NCBI GenBank assembly: GCA_036172665.1
Contig: JAYKNF010000015.1
Span: 2,170,001-2,234,000, forward strand
Origin: Prosopocoilus inquinatus
Lineage: Eukaryota; Arthropoda; Insecta; Coleoptera; Lucanidae
Length of the DNA: 64,000 nucleotides
Reading direction: 5' to 3'
The notes under the pieces were generated by a model that saw only the letters and a list, made by a program, of their open reading frames with translations, was not told the DNA's origin and ran no database searches. Positions within the stretch are counted from its first letter, which is position 1. Each line of letters begins with the position of its first letter. The position numbers and the translations under genes are program-made. This document shows positions 11,880-22,371 of the stretch, in pieces.

Positions 11880-12227
11880 GACGATTACCTACCTAAAAAG
11901 TACGATACTTAAAAAAAAAATATTGTAAGCGGTGATTCTGGAGAATCAAATTCGCGTTGTAGCTTGAATCAAAAACATTCAAGGAGTAAATAATAATACG
12001 ATAGGATTTTAATTTTCCATAACCATCCCTTATGTTATTTTTTTTAAGAAACGCATCGTATTTGTAGTTATTGGCACCTGGTTCATTTGGACATCGACAC
12101 TGTGCCAACAACTGCCTGTGGGCTGCTAAAATACAAAAACTCAACGTATTTAGAAATCTGACGTGTATCCTATTGTTGATATTTTTTCAAAATTTTTCTT
12201 TTTAATCAATAATATAGTTATTGGCAC

Positions 12228-13571
12228 ATGGTGAATTTTAATATATTTTGACGTTGGCTTTATTTACAATTTTCCTTGAAGTTTTTTCTACCACATCTAC
12301 GGAATAACCATTGTGGATTACTATATCTTTAATAAATCTAAGATCTTTGTTGTACCTTTCTTTTGAAAATGGGAAGTTAACTAGTCTATTAAGTAGGAAA
12401 GAAATTGCAGAGTACTTAAGCGATAAGACATGTGAGTCATTAACAATAAATCTGTTGGTGCTGGTTTCTTTCCTGTATATCTAAGTATCTAGGAATGGTA
12501 GTTTCCCATTAACCTCTTTCTAAACCGTAAATTTAATACTAGGAAATTTAGAATTTAAAATATCCAAAAAATCTTTTATTCTGCATTCCTTGGTATTAAA
12601 AATAGCAAAAACATCATCTACATATCTAAACCAAATTCTTGGGAAATAATTACAATTTTTTTTTAGTGAAATTTCTAAATTACCCATAAAAAGATTAGCA
12701 AGGTATAGTGACAAGCAGTTTCCTATTGCAGTCCCTTCGGCTTGTTTCCCCATTAATTTGAAAATAATTTTGCGACATGTATAAGTTTGTGAGTTGCAAA
12801 AATTCATCTATCTTGCGTTGTTCTATATTATTGGAGGCTAGGAGATCTTGTAAGTAGTTTAATGTGATGGGAATGGGGATACTGGGAAATAAAACCCACG
12901 GGAAAACATGTCTTTGGGGTTGGAAACTTTGTTAAACTCGGTGTTTAACCATTTTGATAGGAAATAGGTAGGAGAGTTGATCCCAGATACTATTGGTCTT
13001 ACTGTTTTGACGTGTTTATGTATTCTGGGCTAGGCTTATAATTTGGGGAGGATCAGATTAGAAACGATAACTTTTTGTTTGTTCCATTTGTTTAGGAGAA
13101 GAGGACAATTTTTAATGGTGTCCTTTAGTTCCCTGACGAGTTTGGGAAAAGGATTGCGATTCAGTTTAACGTAGGGACCACTATTCAGTAGGTTCTGTAC
13201 CCTCTGTCGTCTTTATTCAAAACCACAATTTTATTACCTTTGTCTGCTTTGAGGAAGAAACAGTCCTTTTGGTTCAGACCTTTAATGGTACGATATTGTT
13301 TGTAGGTGTCTTTCGAATTGTATTCTGACATACGTGTATTATTTTCTAGTTGAATTTTACATGCGTTTCTTAAAAACGTTTTATTGACTTCATTTAACGA
13401 AGAGATGAATCTTTCTATACTGGCTATAATATCTACAATTTGTGGTTTTTTATATGGCAGATTAAATTTCAAACCTTTATCCAAGAAACAGAACATCTGT
13501 GTAACAAGAATGTTAGAAATTATATTTCGAGAAAGAATACGCATAAGCGACCGATTTAATAATCTGTACAT
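12228..13571 (-). pseudogene. Penelope-like element reverse transcriptase, copy 2
   Basis: This is the tandem-duplicate of the relic at 5620-6963 with the same motifs: KADKGNKIVVLNKDD at 13571-13185 and YVDDVFAIF at 12807-12520. It carries the same frame breaks and the same TAG, so the decay came before the duplication. It also lacks a visible GIY-YIG endonuclease. Confidence 0.85.
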
Positions 13572-14536
13572 TTTACTTTATTGACGTTTAGTCTTTTAGC
13601 CATACTTTAAGCAGCCTAGTCAATTTACAGGCTTGCAAAAAAGTACAAATATTTTGAATAATTTTTTACAAACTTAGAGGGACGGGTCCAAAATGAAACT
13701 CTATGTAATTGAAAGATAGCAAGTTACTCTTTTTAACGTTAAAATTTAAATAAAATCTAAGAAGGTATGCCTAAGGTATCGGGCCTCAAACATGCCCAAA
13801 AATTGGTAAAACCGTTTTAGGCCTACTTTGATAAATCATATTTCTCAGGTAAGAATTTCATCAACCTCATATATGAAATTTTTGGAAACGGTGAAGTGAT
13901 CTTTCAGATCACCAAGCCTTGGTGCGATTGGTTCCGATGATAAGAAATTAGGAGAGCTTGAAATTTCAATTTTTTTTATAACGCACCGAATTTTTTCTAA
14001 AAATTTCAGCTGTTATTGTGACAACTAGGACAAATCAGAAAACTATAAATGTTAAATTTTGATTGAACTTGAGTGATATATGAATGGTACAAAAATTCAA
14101 GCCGACAGCTTTGCTGTTTCTTTCACAATAATTATTCATATTTGAAACATTTTAATTCGAACGCGTAAAACTTGGATGGGCACATTTTCCTTAATAGGCT
14201 GTAAAAAATGAACCGCGTAAGGTAGACAACTAAAATTTGGTAGTGTGGTTTAAGACTCCACAGAATATACTTATAAAATTTCATTAAATTTGGAGATGGT
14301 CGAGTGGGGACGATTTCTAAAATTAGTCCACTTGGCATGGAATGTCCCCTTTGCTTCCAACACTTTAACCACCAACCCAAAATTAAGTGTTAAAATTTTG
14401 TCTTAAATGTAATGTGTGGCAAGAAGAAAAAATAAGAACAGAGTATGAGGGAGCTTACCTTGTTACTGAACAAGAAATTTGAAAGGTCGAGTTATCCAAC
14501 CGCCGCACGTCATTTGCCCATATGGGAAGTGAAAAA

Positions 14537-15344
14537 CAGGGTCTGGGACAACTCGCCGTCGCCGATTTGTCATCGCCAAATCACCGTCGCCGATTCGCTG
14601 TAGATACAATTCGCCGTCGGCAAACTCGCCGTTGGTAAATTCTCCATGGTAAATCCGCCGTTGGTAAATTTGTCGTCAGCGATTAAAATTTTAAATGCAG
14701 TTACATAGCCAAATACATTACTCGTAAATAAAATAAAAAAAAACTAACATATTTAACGGAAAATAAAATAATTTGTCTTTAATTAAATATGATACATAGA
14801 TAAAGAAATAGATAAAAATTGTTTGTCACTCTTCCAGCAAGTAATTCTTATTTCACAGGGTTTTTTTTAATGTTCTGGTAAAAATTATATTCATTTTCAT
14901 ATAAATGAAAATCACTACACATCATAAGTCGACTGTTTTCGAGATACTAATTCATGAAAGCTCGTCATTTAAAATGATAAAAAATGGGGTTTCTATTAAA
15001 AAAAAATTATGATTACGTACATCAATTTATTCGCAATTTTGTGTCTTACGATGGCCGTACTGTAATTAGGAATTTATTTTTATTTGACACAGAAAAATAA
15101 TACTGCAGTCCATTTTAATTTACTTGAAACGTACTGAAATTATAGTTATTTTCTTTCAATTCGTAGCAGATATCTGAAAGAGTCAAAAAGTGTTTTAAAG
15201 CTCATCAAGCTAAATAAAGCAGTGACACGCGACGGAGAATTGGGCGGACGGTAAATTGGGTCGACGGCGAATTGGTTCTACGGCGAATAGGCGACGCCGA
15301 ATCGGTGACAGCGAGTCGGCGACGGCGAATCGTCCCTTCCCCTG
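14537..15344. mobile_element. 808-bp foldback/hAT-like element with repeat-built arms
   Basis: The ends read CAGGGTCTGGGACAACTCGC on the left and, inverted, CAGGGGAAGGGACGATTCGC on the right. Each arm (about 14537-14685 and 15228-15344) is a run of diverged copies of a 15-18 bp unit around ATTCGCCGTCG. The middle is AT-rich and non-coding. CAGGG termini suggest the hAT superfamily, but the flanking 8-mers (GTGAAAAA and AACAACAG) do not match, so the family is uncertain. No transposase is inside. Confidence 0.75.
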
Positions 15345-15475
15345 AACAACAGGCAGAAGAGAAACTTGCATATCTGAAAGATGGGCGTCGCGTTAGAGTG
15401 AAGATCGCAATGATCCAAGACGTGTGTGTAGATTACGAAAACTTGTTAGAAAAACATTTAGGCCTGATAGTTTAA
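15345..15475 (+). other. coding-like fragment next to the foldback element
   Basis: Just right of the foldback, an open frame reads QQAEEKLAYLKDGRRVRVKI and ends in LEKHLGLIV and a stop. The left flank (about 14470-14536) also has an open frame that reads ...ARHLPIWEVK. Together they look like one coding piece split by the element. I do not recognise the protein. Confidence 0.3.
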
Positions 15476-15889
15476 AATTTTGTCAAATTGACATTGTTAA
15501 AAAGTTGGGTAAACGTCAAAATTAATTTTTCAAAATCAGCTTTCTAATTGCCCAAATGAGCTACTCAGACCTCCAAACTGATCAAACATGTTCCAATTGC
15601 AGGGTGCGGAACGCAATGAACTGATCTTTTTTACTTTCCCCTGTCCCCTCACGCACCTGTATCTATGACTACACTTATATCACGCTTATACAGTGCTTTT
15701 ATTTTATTTTGCAACATATCCCTATGTTGCACTTTAAAATAATCATGTCAAAGCATTGTAAATCTAAGTAACCAACGTAACACTCGTGGTTGTTAACTCT
15801 GCGTTTATTCTCGATCTGTCATGTTGACTGTTTCATTATTATTATCGTGAAGTCTGCAAGAAATATAATTTTTTAAAATTAAAATGATT
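15476..15889. other. no recognised feature
   Basis: AT-rich sequence without repeats or frames I can name. Confidence 0.4.
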
Positions 15890-16110
15890 TAATAAGTCTA
15901 TTCGTGGAGAATTTTTTTTCTGATCAAGCTTACTGGCTCATGGGAATCGTTCAGGAAATATTTTATTAAGAAATTTCATCGTAAAATATGATGGAGCACC
16001 ATCTTGCTAAATACCAAGCATCGCGTTGATACCAGGGGTTTTCAAATTTGCTGTATTTGAGGAACCATTGAGTTATTGAGAAGATTTAAATAGTAAAGAA
16101 TTGACCAATC
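15890..16110 (-). pseudogene. Tc1/mariner-like (DUF4817-type) transposase relic
   Basis: On the minus strand the fragment QDGAPSYFTMKFLNKIFPER is visible near 16000-15940. It is preceded by a stretch like LVPQIQQI. This matches the second catalytic aspartate region of the insect transposase family seen better at 55534-56570. It is short, with stops and a frame change, and is cut by the Gypsy-1 insertion on its right. Confidence 0.45.
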
Positions 16111-16171
16111 AGTATGTTATTTATTATTCCTACCAGATGTTTACTTTTTCTCTTGAACTGCATGTGAGTGC

Positions 16172-17706
16172 TGTTACCGTGCAAATTTCCCCGGTTGTTT
16201 TGAGCCACCCTGTATGTTGTATTGCGAGTTAAAAATAGATGTGTTTTCAGGCTAGCCGCCGGCGTGCTGGCGAAATCAACCTTTCGTCGCATTTGCGGTG
16301 TTTTTTTTATCGCCGACGCAGATCTCTTTTACAACGCCGCTCGTTTCGGGCTGCGCTTAATTACACATTCTCCGCGCTTGCTTTACGACTTCGTGTTCTT
16401 TGAGAAAATACGTTTGTTTATTTTACCCAGGGAAAAGTGTTAGGCTATTTTCAATTCGCTTTATGGGCTTTCACGCGGCGTCGGCTTGACGCGTTTTTTT
16501 TTGTTCCTTTTTTTTCTTGCTTAGTCAGTTATAATTTCGATTTCATTCTATGTCGCAATCTCTACCGCCGTGTGAAACGAACTATGACATTCGAATTGAT
16601 TGGCTGAGGCTTAGTCAGACACTTATTGGGATTGGTTCATTGGTATGATTTTGGAATGTTCTCCCCCGTTCTCCCCGTTTTAACTCGTTACCACGAACCA
16701 AGTTCTGGATTCATTCCCAAATTAATTCCCGCAGTGATCGCAAGTAATTTGTGTGTTGGGTGAGTGATTTTCACTCGGTGTTGTGCGTAAATTCGTCCTC
16801 TGCGTGGACAAATTCCCCTTCGGCTTTGACCGGATCCTGTGCGATTGCTGCAGCAATAAACGCTTGTTTTGCGTTTTCCTCAGAAAGCCTGCTTGTTAGG
16901 GCAGGTGAGTTAATAAGTGTGGGAAATTGTTTGATTCGTGTGTAATGGGGGGCATATTTGTTTCTTTCTTCAGGCTTTTTCTTCCCCCTCCCCTTTTTGC
17001 GTTTGGGATATCGAAATTTCTGCGAGAAGTGTAGAAATTACCTTCCGCCGACGGACTCGACCCGAGACTGGTCAATTTGCCCTCTCCGTGGCTGACGTGT
17101 TGCGGCCCAAGGAAAATTTGGGACCGCCTAACTGACCAACGGACAAGGTCGGACCTTTTTATTTCTTTTTTTAATTGATTATTGTTGCGAACAACGAACG
17201 CTTGTTTTACCTCGACCGTCACCCTTACGAGTAGAGGACCCCTTACGAGGGATTTGAATCAATCCTTTTTCTTTTCCTGTTTGCAACGTAAGTTTGTTGC
17301 GTAATTACTTAATTTGTTTTTTTTTTTTGTTTTTTTGTTTGTGGCCTGTACGCGCCACTTTAATGAACACTTAAATTTTGTTATGTCGCATTTATTTCTT
17401 TTTGTTGTTTTGTGTACTGCGTGGTTTATTTTGTAAACTGTTTAATTTTTCACTGTTCTGTTTTTTTCTTTTTTTTGTGTAAATAAAACAATTTGTTTAA
17501 CAAGGACGTACCGCGTTTTTCTTAATTTCCCGCGGAAAGTAAATTAAATTGAGTGGCGCCTTTTTGTTAGTTTTTTTTTTTTGTTTGGGTCGTTGTTGTT
17601 GGTTTGAGATTACTCCCACGCCTGTCACGACTGTTAGCTGCCGGATGCGTCGAAACTGACGTCACGATGCAACATCTGATTATCTTCCTGGAAAGGTAAG
17701 GTAGCA
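16172..17706 (+). repeat. Gypsy-1 5' LTR
   Basis: This 1,535-bp LTR runs from TGTTACCG to GGTAGCA and is long for a Gypsy element. It contains T-rich runs and an AATAAA signal near 17481. Short open frames inside it (for example 16222-16443) also occur in the 3' LTR but carry no protein motif. Confidence 0.93.
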
Positions 17707-17711
17707 AGATT

Positions 17712-17729
17712 TGGCGCCCAATTGTGGGG
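17712..17729 (+). promoter_or_regulatory. Gypsy-1 primer-binding site, tRNA-Lys type
   Basis: TGGCGCCCAATTGTGGGG starts five bases after the LTR. It closely matches the complement of the 3' end of lysine tRNA (TGGCGCCCAACGTGGGG), with a small difference in the middle. Confidence 0.8.
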
Positions 17730-17818
17730 CCTCAATTTGTTTTGCGTTTTGTTTTCCGAAAAATTACGTCCAAGTTAGACAGAATTGTTTGTTTTATTGC
17801 GGAATTTTGCGCCTTGAC

Positions 17819-19231
17819 ATGGATTTTAAATTGTTACCCGATCGCCTTAATGCGGAAGAGATTAACTATGAACTCTTAGCGAGAGGTGTACAATGTGACG
17901 GTACTGTTGCGCAAAAACGAGCGTACCTCAGACGACAATTGCGTTTGGAAAAAGATTTGCGCTTACCCTTACCCAAATATGACGTATTATTTGACGAAGA
18001 CGTGACTGCCCTTCAGGAAAAGATTAGCGAAATTCGCTGTTTAATTGAGTCTGTCCCTGGCTCGACCGCTGTTTGCATTGTAAACAAAATTTCAGCCAAA
18101 TTGGCTCACGCCATCGGACGCGCACAGCGTTCTCAGCCTTTGACAAACGACGAAGTACAACAACGTAAGTGCATTTTACAGACGTTAAATGAACTCGCGT
18201 TTGACTTTGAACAGACGACGTTAAATTTCAGTCCTAAAGAAACTGAAGTTGTTAGGACTCATGCGTCTCCCTTACTTGATTTAACGGCTGTTGCGGATCA
18301 TTTTCGAAATGATCAATCATCCATGATTTGTGTCAATCCGAATGTTGTTGTAACTCCTAGTGCGACTTCGTCGCCAAAAATTACGACGTCCCCGCCTAAA
18401 GCTGTTCTTCTTGCGCCCAAGGTTACGACACACCCTGTAACCGCGATCGAAATTAAATCGGTTCCTGTTTCCAAATGGGGTTTAACTTATAATGGGAATA
18501 ATAAGATTCTCTCCCTTAGCGCCTTTTTGGAACGCGTTAGTGAACTCCAAATTTCGAGAAACGTTTCGGAAGCAACTCTGTTCGCTTCAGCGTCCGATTT
18601 ATTTCGCGATAAAGCTTTAATCTGGTTTCGGGCAAATCGGAAATTTTGCAATAATTGGTCCGAACTCGTGCAAGGTCTTCGTGACGAGTTCCAACCCCAT
18701 AATTATGACGACAAGTTATTTGAAGAAATAAAGAAACGCACCCAGGGTCCCGATGAATCAATGGGAATTTATATTTCTGTCATGCTCAATTTATTCGATC
18801 GTTTGAGCATCCCTGTCGCGGAAAACGTTCGCATAAAAATTCTTCTGAATAACATTGCCCCTTTTTATCAGCGTCAGTTAGGACTAGTCGAGGTTACTTC
18901 TGTCACCCAGTTATTGAAGATAGGTAGACAATTAGAGGTTCGTAAGTCCGCCGTAGAGGCATACATGCCTCCACCTCGTAAGAACAATACTCTAGAGCCT
19001 GACCTAGCCTATGTACAAGCCTGCGCACCAACCGTAAGTGAGTGTAAGGTAGATCCTCCTAAACCTACCAAAACGTTTAAGTGCTGGAATTGTCAAAAGA
19101 CAGGCCACCTATCCCGTGATTGCTCTGAACCCTTACGTAGGCATTGTTATCAATGTGGACGTCCCAATGTCACCACTAAGACGTGCCCCGTGTGCTCGAA
19201 GAGTCCAAAAAACTCCCGAACAACGCGTTAG
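17819..19231 (+). CDS. gag: Gypsy-1 Gag
   Basis: This is the structural protein that forms the cytoplasmic particle and packages element RNA; it is 470 aa from the ATG at 17819. I prefer this start to the longer frame because the sequence upstream is the primer site and leader. Residues 1-45 have a SAP-like pattern (AEEINYELLARGVQCDG followed by a basic helix). The middle holds a retrotransposon Gag domain with LFRDKALIWFRANR. A CCHC zinc knuckle, CWNCQKTGHLSRDC, begins near residue 422, and a second cysteine cluster (CYQCGRP, CPVC) follows. The last 49 bases overlap pol, and the slippery heptamer at 19207 lies five codons before the end region. The frame is fully open. Confidence 0.93.
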   Translation: MDFKLLPDRLNAEEINYELLARGVQCDGTVAQKRAYLRRQLRLEKDLRLPLPKYDVLFDEDVTALQEKISEIRCLIESVPGSTAVCIVNKISAKLAHAIGRAQRSQPLTNDEVQQRKCILQTLNELAFDFEQTTLNFSPKETEVVRTHASPLLDLTAVADHFRNDQSSMICVNPNVVVTPSATSSPKITTSPPKAVLLAPKVTTHPVTAIEIKSVPVSKWGLTYNGNNKILSLSAFLERVSELQISRNVSEATLFASASDLFRDKALIWFRANRKFCNNWSELVQGLRDEFQPHNYDDKLFEEIKKRTQGPDESMGIYISVMLNLFDRLSIPVAENVRIKILLNNIAPFYQRQLGLVEVTSVTQLLKIGRQLEVRKSAVEAYMPPPRKNNTLEPDLAYVQACAPTVSECKVDPPKPTKTFKCWNCQKTGHLSRDCSEPLRRHCYQCGRPNVTTKTCPVCSKSPKNSRTTR

Positions 19232-22200
19232 ATGACCGGCTAGTGCGTTGCGTTAAAGTAACAAATCCGATCGAATCTCTGACTGTACAACCTGTTTTAG
19301 ACTTTGTCCTAGCTCATGCAAAAGATGACGAACGCCCATATCTGTCTGTATCCATCTTAGGCATCCCATTTCTTGGCCTCCTTGATTCAGGTGCGTCTCG
19401 CACAATTGTTGGCAGTTCAGGATGGGAAATCCTTCAGACTTTAAACTTACCTTTTACGAAACATCTGACGTCATGCACTGTTGCGAATGGACAACCCTGT
19501 AGTAGTCCTGGTAATGTTACCACCCCTATCCAACTTCGTGACCGTGTCAAAGTGATCGACGTTCTTGTCGTTCCTGAGTTGCCGCATTCCTTAATTCTCG
19601 GCGCAGATTTTTGGAAGTTGATGGGCATCGTCCCTGACTTGCGCTCCGGTGAGTGGAGTTTTGGAAAGGAATTCATTGACTCAGTCGAACATGTCACATC
19701 TTGGGGTCATCTGACAAATGATCAACAGACCCAACTTAATGAACGGACCGAACAGCTGTTTGCTGACTCCAGAAACCGTGAACTAGGATGTACCCAATTG
19801 GTCGAACACGTCATCCGTACTGATAGCCCACCAATCAAACAACGATATTACCCGATTTCGCCAGCAAGACAAGCCATCGTCGATACAGAACTTGACGACA
19901 TGATTAAGCGTGGAATTGTTGAGAAATCTAAGAGTGCTTGGTCATCGCCCATTCTTCTTGTACCCAAAAAGGATGGTTCTTTCCGCTTTTGTGTGGACTA
20001 TCGGAAGCTCAACCAAGTTACGACCAAGGATGCTTATCCTCTACCTTATGTCTCGAACACCCTTGATAAACTCAAAGATGCTAAGTATCTATCTTCCTTA
20101 GATATCAAGTCAGCATACTGGCAAATTCCGGTTGCCGAAGAATCCCGCCAATACACCGCTTTTACCGTACCTAACCGCGGTTTGTATCAATTTCGCAGAA
20201 TGCCTTTTGGTCTTCATAATTCTCCTGCAACTTGGCAAAGATTTATCGACTGTGTAATCGGTGCTGATCTTGAACCACATGTGTTCGTCTATTTAGACGA
20301 CATCATTATTGTGACTCAAACCTTCGACAAACATCTCGAAGTACTCTCCGAAGTCCATAAACGCCTGACCGAGGCCGGACTAACCTTGAACGAAGAAAAA
20401 TGCAATTTTTGTCTTAGCGAACTCAAGTACCTAGGGTATGTAGTGGATCGTCATGGTCTTCATGTTGACCCTGAAAAGGTACAATCAATTCTTAAGATGC
20501 CTAAGCCAACTACGGTTAAGGAAGTTCGCCGTTTGATAGGAACTGCTTCTTGGTATCGGAGGTTTATCCCTGGATTTTCCACTATTATCGCCCCTTTGAC
20601 AAACTTGCTTAAGAAAAATTCTAAGCATAGGTGGGATGAGACTTGTGATGAAGCTTGGGAAAAAATTCGTGAGCACTTAGTTTCTGCTCCAGTTCTCTCA
20701 TGTCCCGACTTCACCAAAGAATTTACGATTCAAACGGACGCATCCGATTATGGTCTAGGTGCTGTCCTTACCCAAGAACAAGACGAAGGTGAGAAAGTCA
20801 TCTGCTATCTAAGCCGCTCGTTGACTCGAACCGAGCGTAACTTTTCAACAACTGAAAAGGAACTCCTTGCGATGTTGTGGGCCATAGAAAAACTTCGGCC
20901 TTATGTAGAAGGTTCGCACTTTAAGGTCATCACAGACCATCACTCTCTCCTTTGGCTTAATAAGTTGCAGAATCCTTCCGGTCGATTGTGTCGTTGGGCT
21001 GTGCGCCTACAACAATATAACTTTAGCGTCATCCATCGCAAAGGAAAAGATCACGTTGTTCCTGATATGCTTTCTCGAACCGTCCCTGTTATCGACTCCA
21101 TCGATTTTGACAACGTTCAGGACAGTTGGTACTTGAATTTCCTTAAGAAAATTCGTTTGACTCCGGAAAAGTTTCCTAGTTTCCGTGTCGAGGGAAATGT
21201 CATTTATAAACTGGTCCGAAACACATATTATCGTTTGGCTGAGGATGAACCTCATTGGAAGACTGTTGTCCCAAAGGATTCTCGGTCAAAAATACTTCAA
21301 GAAAGTCATGACTCTCCAACCAGTGGTCATCTAGGAATTTATAAGACGTATAATAGAATCGCTCAAAATTACTATTGGCCTAAGATGCATGCCGATGTGG
21401 CAAAGTATGTCCACCGTTGCCAGACGTGTATCCGTACCAAACCTGAACAAAGGGCTCCAGCTGGTATGATGGGAGGTCACTCCAAGATTACTCGTCCTTG
21501 GGAGGTCATCAGTATCGATCTTGTTGGACCACTCCCTAGATCTTCTCGTGGTTACCAATATATCCTAGTGGCTACTGACTGTTTTAGTAAATTTACCCTG
21601 TGTTTTCCTCTTCGTAAAGCTACCGCCCCAAAGATTGTGCAGCACATTGAGGAAAATATTTTCTTAGTTTTCGGTGTACCTCGCGCCATTATTTCCGATA
21701 ATGGAGTCCAATTCAAGTCCAAAGAGTATCAAAAACTTCTGACGTCATACCATGTACGCCCTGCGTACGCTTCGTATTATCATCCTAAGGCGAACCCTGT
21801 CGAACGCGTTAACCGCGTTATTAAGTCTATGTTGACTGCTTATGTGGCGGAAGACCACCGCAAATGGGATCTATTCTTGCCCAAGGTCGCCTGTGCTCTT
21901 CGAACCGCTCGTCATGAAGTTACTGGTGTGACTCCATACTTCCTCAATTTTGGTCGTGAGATGTGCCTAAAAGGTAGTCTAACCCCTGATAGTACCCCTG
22001 ATAAGAATGTGTCTCTGGAAGTTGTCCCTCAGGATCCTAAGGATCTACAATCTCGTACCGGTAAGTTTGCCGTGCTATATAAGGACGTACAAGGAAGGCT
22101 GCAAAAGGCTTACGAGAAGGCTAAAGGCCGTTATGATCTCCGTAGGCGTAAGGTTGAGTATCACCCTGAACAACGGGTTTGGCGTAAAAATTTTGTATTG

Positions 22201-22371
22201 TCGGATGCTTCTAAGCATTTCGCGGCCAAGTTGGCCGATAAGTTTGTTGGGCCTTTCCTCATTAATCGTCGTGTGTCGTCAGACACGTATGAACTTAAGG
22301 ATTTTGATGACAATATACTTCCTGGCACCTGGAATAGTGAACATCTTAAACCAGATCCCCTTGATGAATAG
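19183..22371 (+). CDS. pol: Gypsy-1 Pol: protease, RT, RNase H, integrase
   Basis: The polyprotein frame has 1,062 codons, but translation most likely enters by frameshift at 19213 rather than at the frame's first ATG. Domains in order are: aspartic protease with LLDSGAS (residues 67-73); reverse transcriptase with RFCVDYRKLN and YLDDIIIV (near 370); RNase H with TDASDYGLGAVL (near 518); an integrase zinc domain with H-H-C-C (HDSPTSGHLG ... CQTC, from about 708); and the DDE core with SIDLVGPLP, ISDNGVQF and PVERVNR (about 776-875). A GPF-type C-terminal module (FVGPFLINRR, near 1020) ends it. There are no internal stops and all catalytic residues are present. Gene order and length fit the Gypsy/Ty3 family. 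Confidence 0.95.
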   Translation: MPRVLEESKKLPNNALDDRLVRCVKVTNPIESLTVQPVLDFVLAHAKDDERPYLSVSILGIPFLGLLDSGASRTIVGSSGWEILQTLNLPFTKHLTSCTVANGQPCSSPGNVTTPIQLRDRVKVIDVLVVPELPHSLILGADFWKLMGIVPDLRSGEWSFGKEFIDSVEHVTSWGHLTNDQQTQLNERTEQLFADSRNRELGCTQLVEHVIRTDSPPIKQRYYPISPARQAIVDTELDDMIKRGIVEKSKSAWSSPILLVPKKDGSFRFCVDYRKLNQVTTKDAYPLPYVSNTLDKLKDAKYLSSLDIKSAYWQIPVAEESRQYTAFTVPNRGLYQFRRMPFGLHNSPATWQRFIDCVIGADLEPHVFVYLDDIIIVTQTFDKHLEVLSEVHKRLTEAGLTLNEEKCNFCLSELKYLGYVVDRHGLHVDPEKVQSILKMPKPTTVKEVRRLIGTASWYRRFIPGFSTIIAPLTNLLKKNSKHRWDETCDEAWEKIREHLVSAPVLSCPDFTKEFTIQTDASDYGLGAVLTQEQDEGEKVICYLSRSLTRTERNFSTTEKELLAMLWAIEKLRPYVEGSHFKVITDHHSLLWLNKLQNPSGRLCRWAVRLQQYNFSVIHRKGKDHVVPDMLSRTVPVIDSIDFDNVQDSWYLNFLKKIRLTPEKFPSFRVEGNVIYKLVRNTYYRLAEDEPHWKTVVPKDSRSKILQESHDSPTSGHLGIYKTYNRIAQNYYWPKMHADVAKYVHRCQTCIRTKPEQRAPAGMMGGHSKITRPWEVISIDLVGPLPRSSRGYQYILVATDCFSKFTLCFPLRKATAPKIVQHIEENIFLVFGVPRAIISDNGVQFKSKEYQKLLTSYHVRPAYASYYHPKANPVERVNRVIKSMLTAYVAEDHRKWDLFLPKVACALRTARHEVTGVTPYFLNFGREMCLKGSLTPDSTPDKNVSLEVVPQDPKDLQSRTGKFAVLYKDVQGRLQKAYEKAKGRYDLRRRKVEYHPEQRVWRKNFVLSDASKHFAAKLADKFVGPFLINRRVSSDTYELKDFDDNILPGTWNSEHLKPDPLDE
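19207..19213 (+). promoter_or_regulatory. -1 ribosomal frameshift site A AAA AAC
   Basis: The heptamer AAAAAAC lies in the right phase (cca aaa aac in the gag frame) within the gag-pol overlap. Slipping back one base here moves ribosomes into the pol frame, giving KLPNNALDD. A AAA AAC is a classic retroviral -1 slippery site. I did not identify a downstream pseudoknot by eye. Confidence 0.85.

Larger units (their letters stand above)
7870..14470. repeat. large tandem duplication, copy 2 with 2.65 kb extra
   Basis: This is the second copy of the 4-kb unit. Its two halves, 7870-9354 and 12005-14470, are separated by 9355-12003, which holds the outer right arm of a palindrome and a pogo-like transposase relic. 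No target-site duplication is evident at the two junctions. Confidence 0.92.

Noticed and set aside
16222..16443. 73-codon frame repeated in both Gypsy-1 LTRs (also 24011-24232)
   Set aside because: It is shared only because the LTRs are copies, and it has no motif. LTR sequence explains it.
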